A model generated the notes under the pieces. It did not search any database, was not told the origin of the DNA, and was given only the letters and a program-made list of their open reading frames with translations. Made by a program: the position numbers and the translations under genes. Shown piece by piece: positions 6,722 to 7,174 of a stretch of DNA of 7,174 nt (position 1 is its first letter; the number at the start of each line of letters is the position of its first letter). This DNA comes from Chloroflexota bacterium (GTDB taxonomy: Bacteria > Chloroflexota > Limnocylindria > QHBO01), in the NCBI GenBank assembly GCA_029865285.1, contig JAOUHE010000087.1, positions 1-7,174 on the forward strand, given 5' to 3'.

Positions 6722-7174
6722 ATGCATCTGATCGTCGATAAGTCACAGCTCTCTCCCAACGTCACCAAGCTGGTCGTCGAGGCGCCGCGCATCGCGGAGA
6801 TCCGCCAGCCGGGCCAGTTCGTCATCGTCCGGCGCGGGCCCGGCGCTGAGCGGATCCCGCTCACCATCGCCGCGAGCGATCCAGCGGCCGGCACGATCAG
6901 CCTGATCATCCAGTCGATCGGCAAGAGCACCAGCGACCTGGTCGAGCTCGAACCGGGCGACGCCATCACCGACATTGCCGGACCGCTCGGCCGCGCCACC
7001 GAGCTGATCTCGGAGGGGCACGCGGTGTGTGTCGGCGGTGGCGTCGGCACGGCCGTCATCCTGCCGATCGCGCTGGAGCTTGCCCGGCGGGGCGTGCGCG
7101 TGACCAGCGTTATCGGCGGCCGATCCCGCGAGTGGGTGATCCTCGAGCCGGAGCTGCGCGAGGCCGAGATCGGA
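6722..7174 (+). CDS. NfnA/SudB-type FAD/NAD-binding electron-transfer subunit (partial, 5' part)
   Basis: The first 151 codons are present and the frame runs off the window end with no stop. The protein belongs to the PyrK-like branch of the ferredoxin-reductase superfamily, as in the sulfide dehydrogenase small subunit SudB and NfnA, the NADH-dependent ferredoxin:NADP(+) oxidoreductase subunit. Seen are SPNVTKLVVEAPRIA, PGQFVIVR (30-37), the FAD-site RIPLTIA (44-50), QSIGKSTSDL, AGPLGRATEL (86-95), the dinucleotide-site VGGGVGTAVILPIA (104-117) and VIGGRSREWVILE (130-142). The cysteines that bind the 2Fe-2S cluster would lie beyond the edge. The ATG at 6722 is the first start after an in-frame TGA at 6698-6700 and gives the family N-terminus; there is no Shine-Dalgarno site. 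A GltD/NfnB/SudA-like partner is expected immediately downstream. A PyrK role with PyrD is less likely from the motifs. Confidence 0.88.
   Translation, partial: MHLIVDKSQLSPNVTKLVVEAPRIAEIRQPGQFVIVRRGPGAERIPLTIAASDPAAGTISLIIQSIGKSTSDLVELEPGDAITDIAGPLGRATELISEGHAVCVGGGVGTAVILPIALELARRGVRVTSVIGGRSREWVILEPELREAEIG

Overview
The window is a GC-rich bacterial chromosomal segment of mostly housekeeping genes: an HTH regulator, a GroES/GroEL operon, a TatD-type metallohydrolase, methionyl-tRNA synthetase and two flavoprotein electron-transfer genes. The HrcA/CIRCE operator and sigma-70-type promoter ahead of groES place it among bacteria that control chaperonins through HrcA. The high GC content, GTG starts, genes without Shine-Dalgarno sites and the style of the MetG and ferredoxin-NADP reductase proteins fit a high-GC lineage such as Chloroflexota. 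That placement is inferred from memory of the families, not from a search.

Layout: 1-245 is non-coding, with two inverted repeats. A Cro/C1-type HTH protein with an unassigned C-terminal domain follows on the + strand (246-845). A convergent spacer (846-1180) holds two strong hairpins, one of them the likely groEL terminator. On the - strand, read right to left, come metG (5742-4150), tatD (about 4153-3350, overlapping the metG stop), then the groES promoter with its CIRCE operator (3261-3321), groES (3176-2862) and groEL (2809-1181). A 58-bp divergent spacer separates metG from a + strand ferredoxin-NADP(+) reductase (5801-6604). After 117 bp comes the start of an NfnA/SudB-type FAD/NAD-binding subunit (6722 onward), which is cut by the window edge.

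How the genes work together: metG and tatD look translationally coupled. groES and groEL form the heat-shock chaperonin operon. The two flavoproteins on the right both belong to the ferredoxin-reductase superfamily and suggest a locus balancing reduced ferredoxin against NAD(P)H.

I found no convincing new multi-gene system. The points most worth checking are the MetRS whose HIGH signature reads PLHS, the tatD gene with no ordinary start codon upstream of its metal-binding motif, and the HTH protein with a conserved acidic core in its C-terminal domain.
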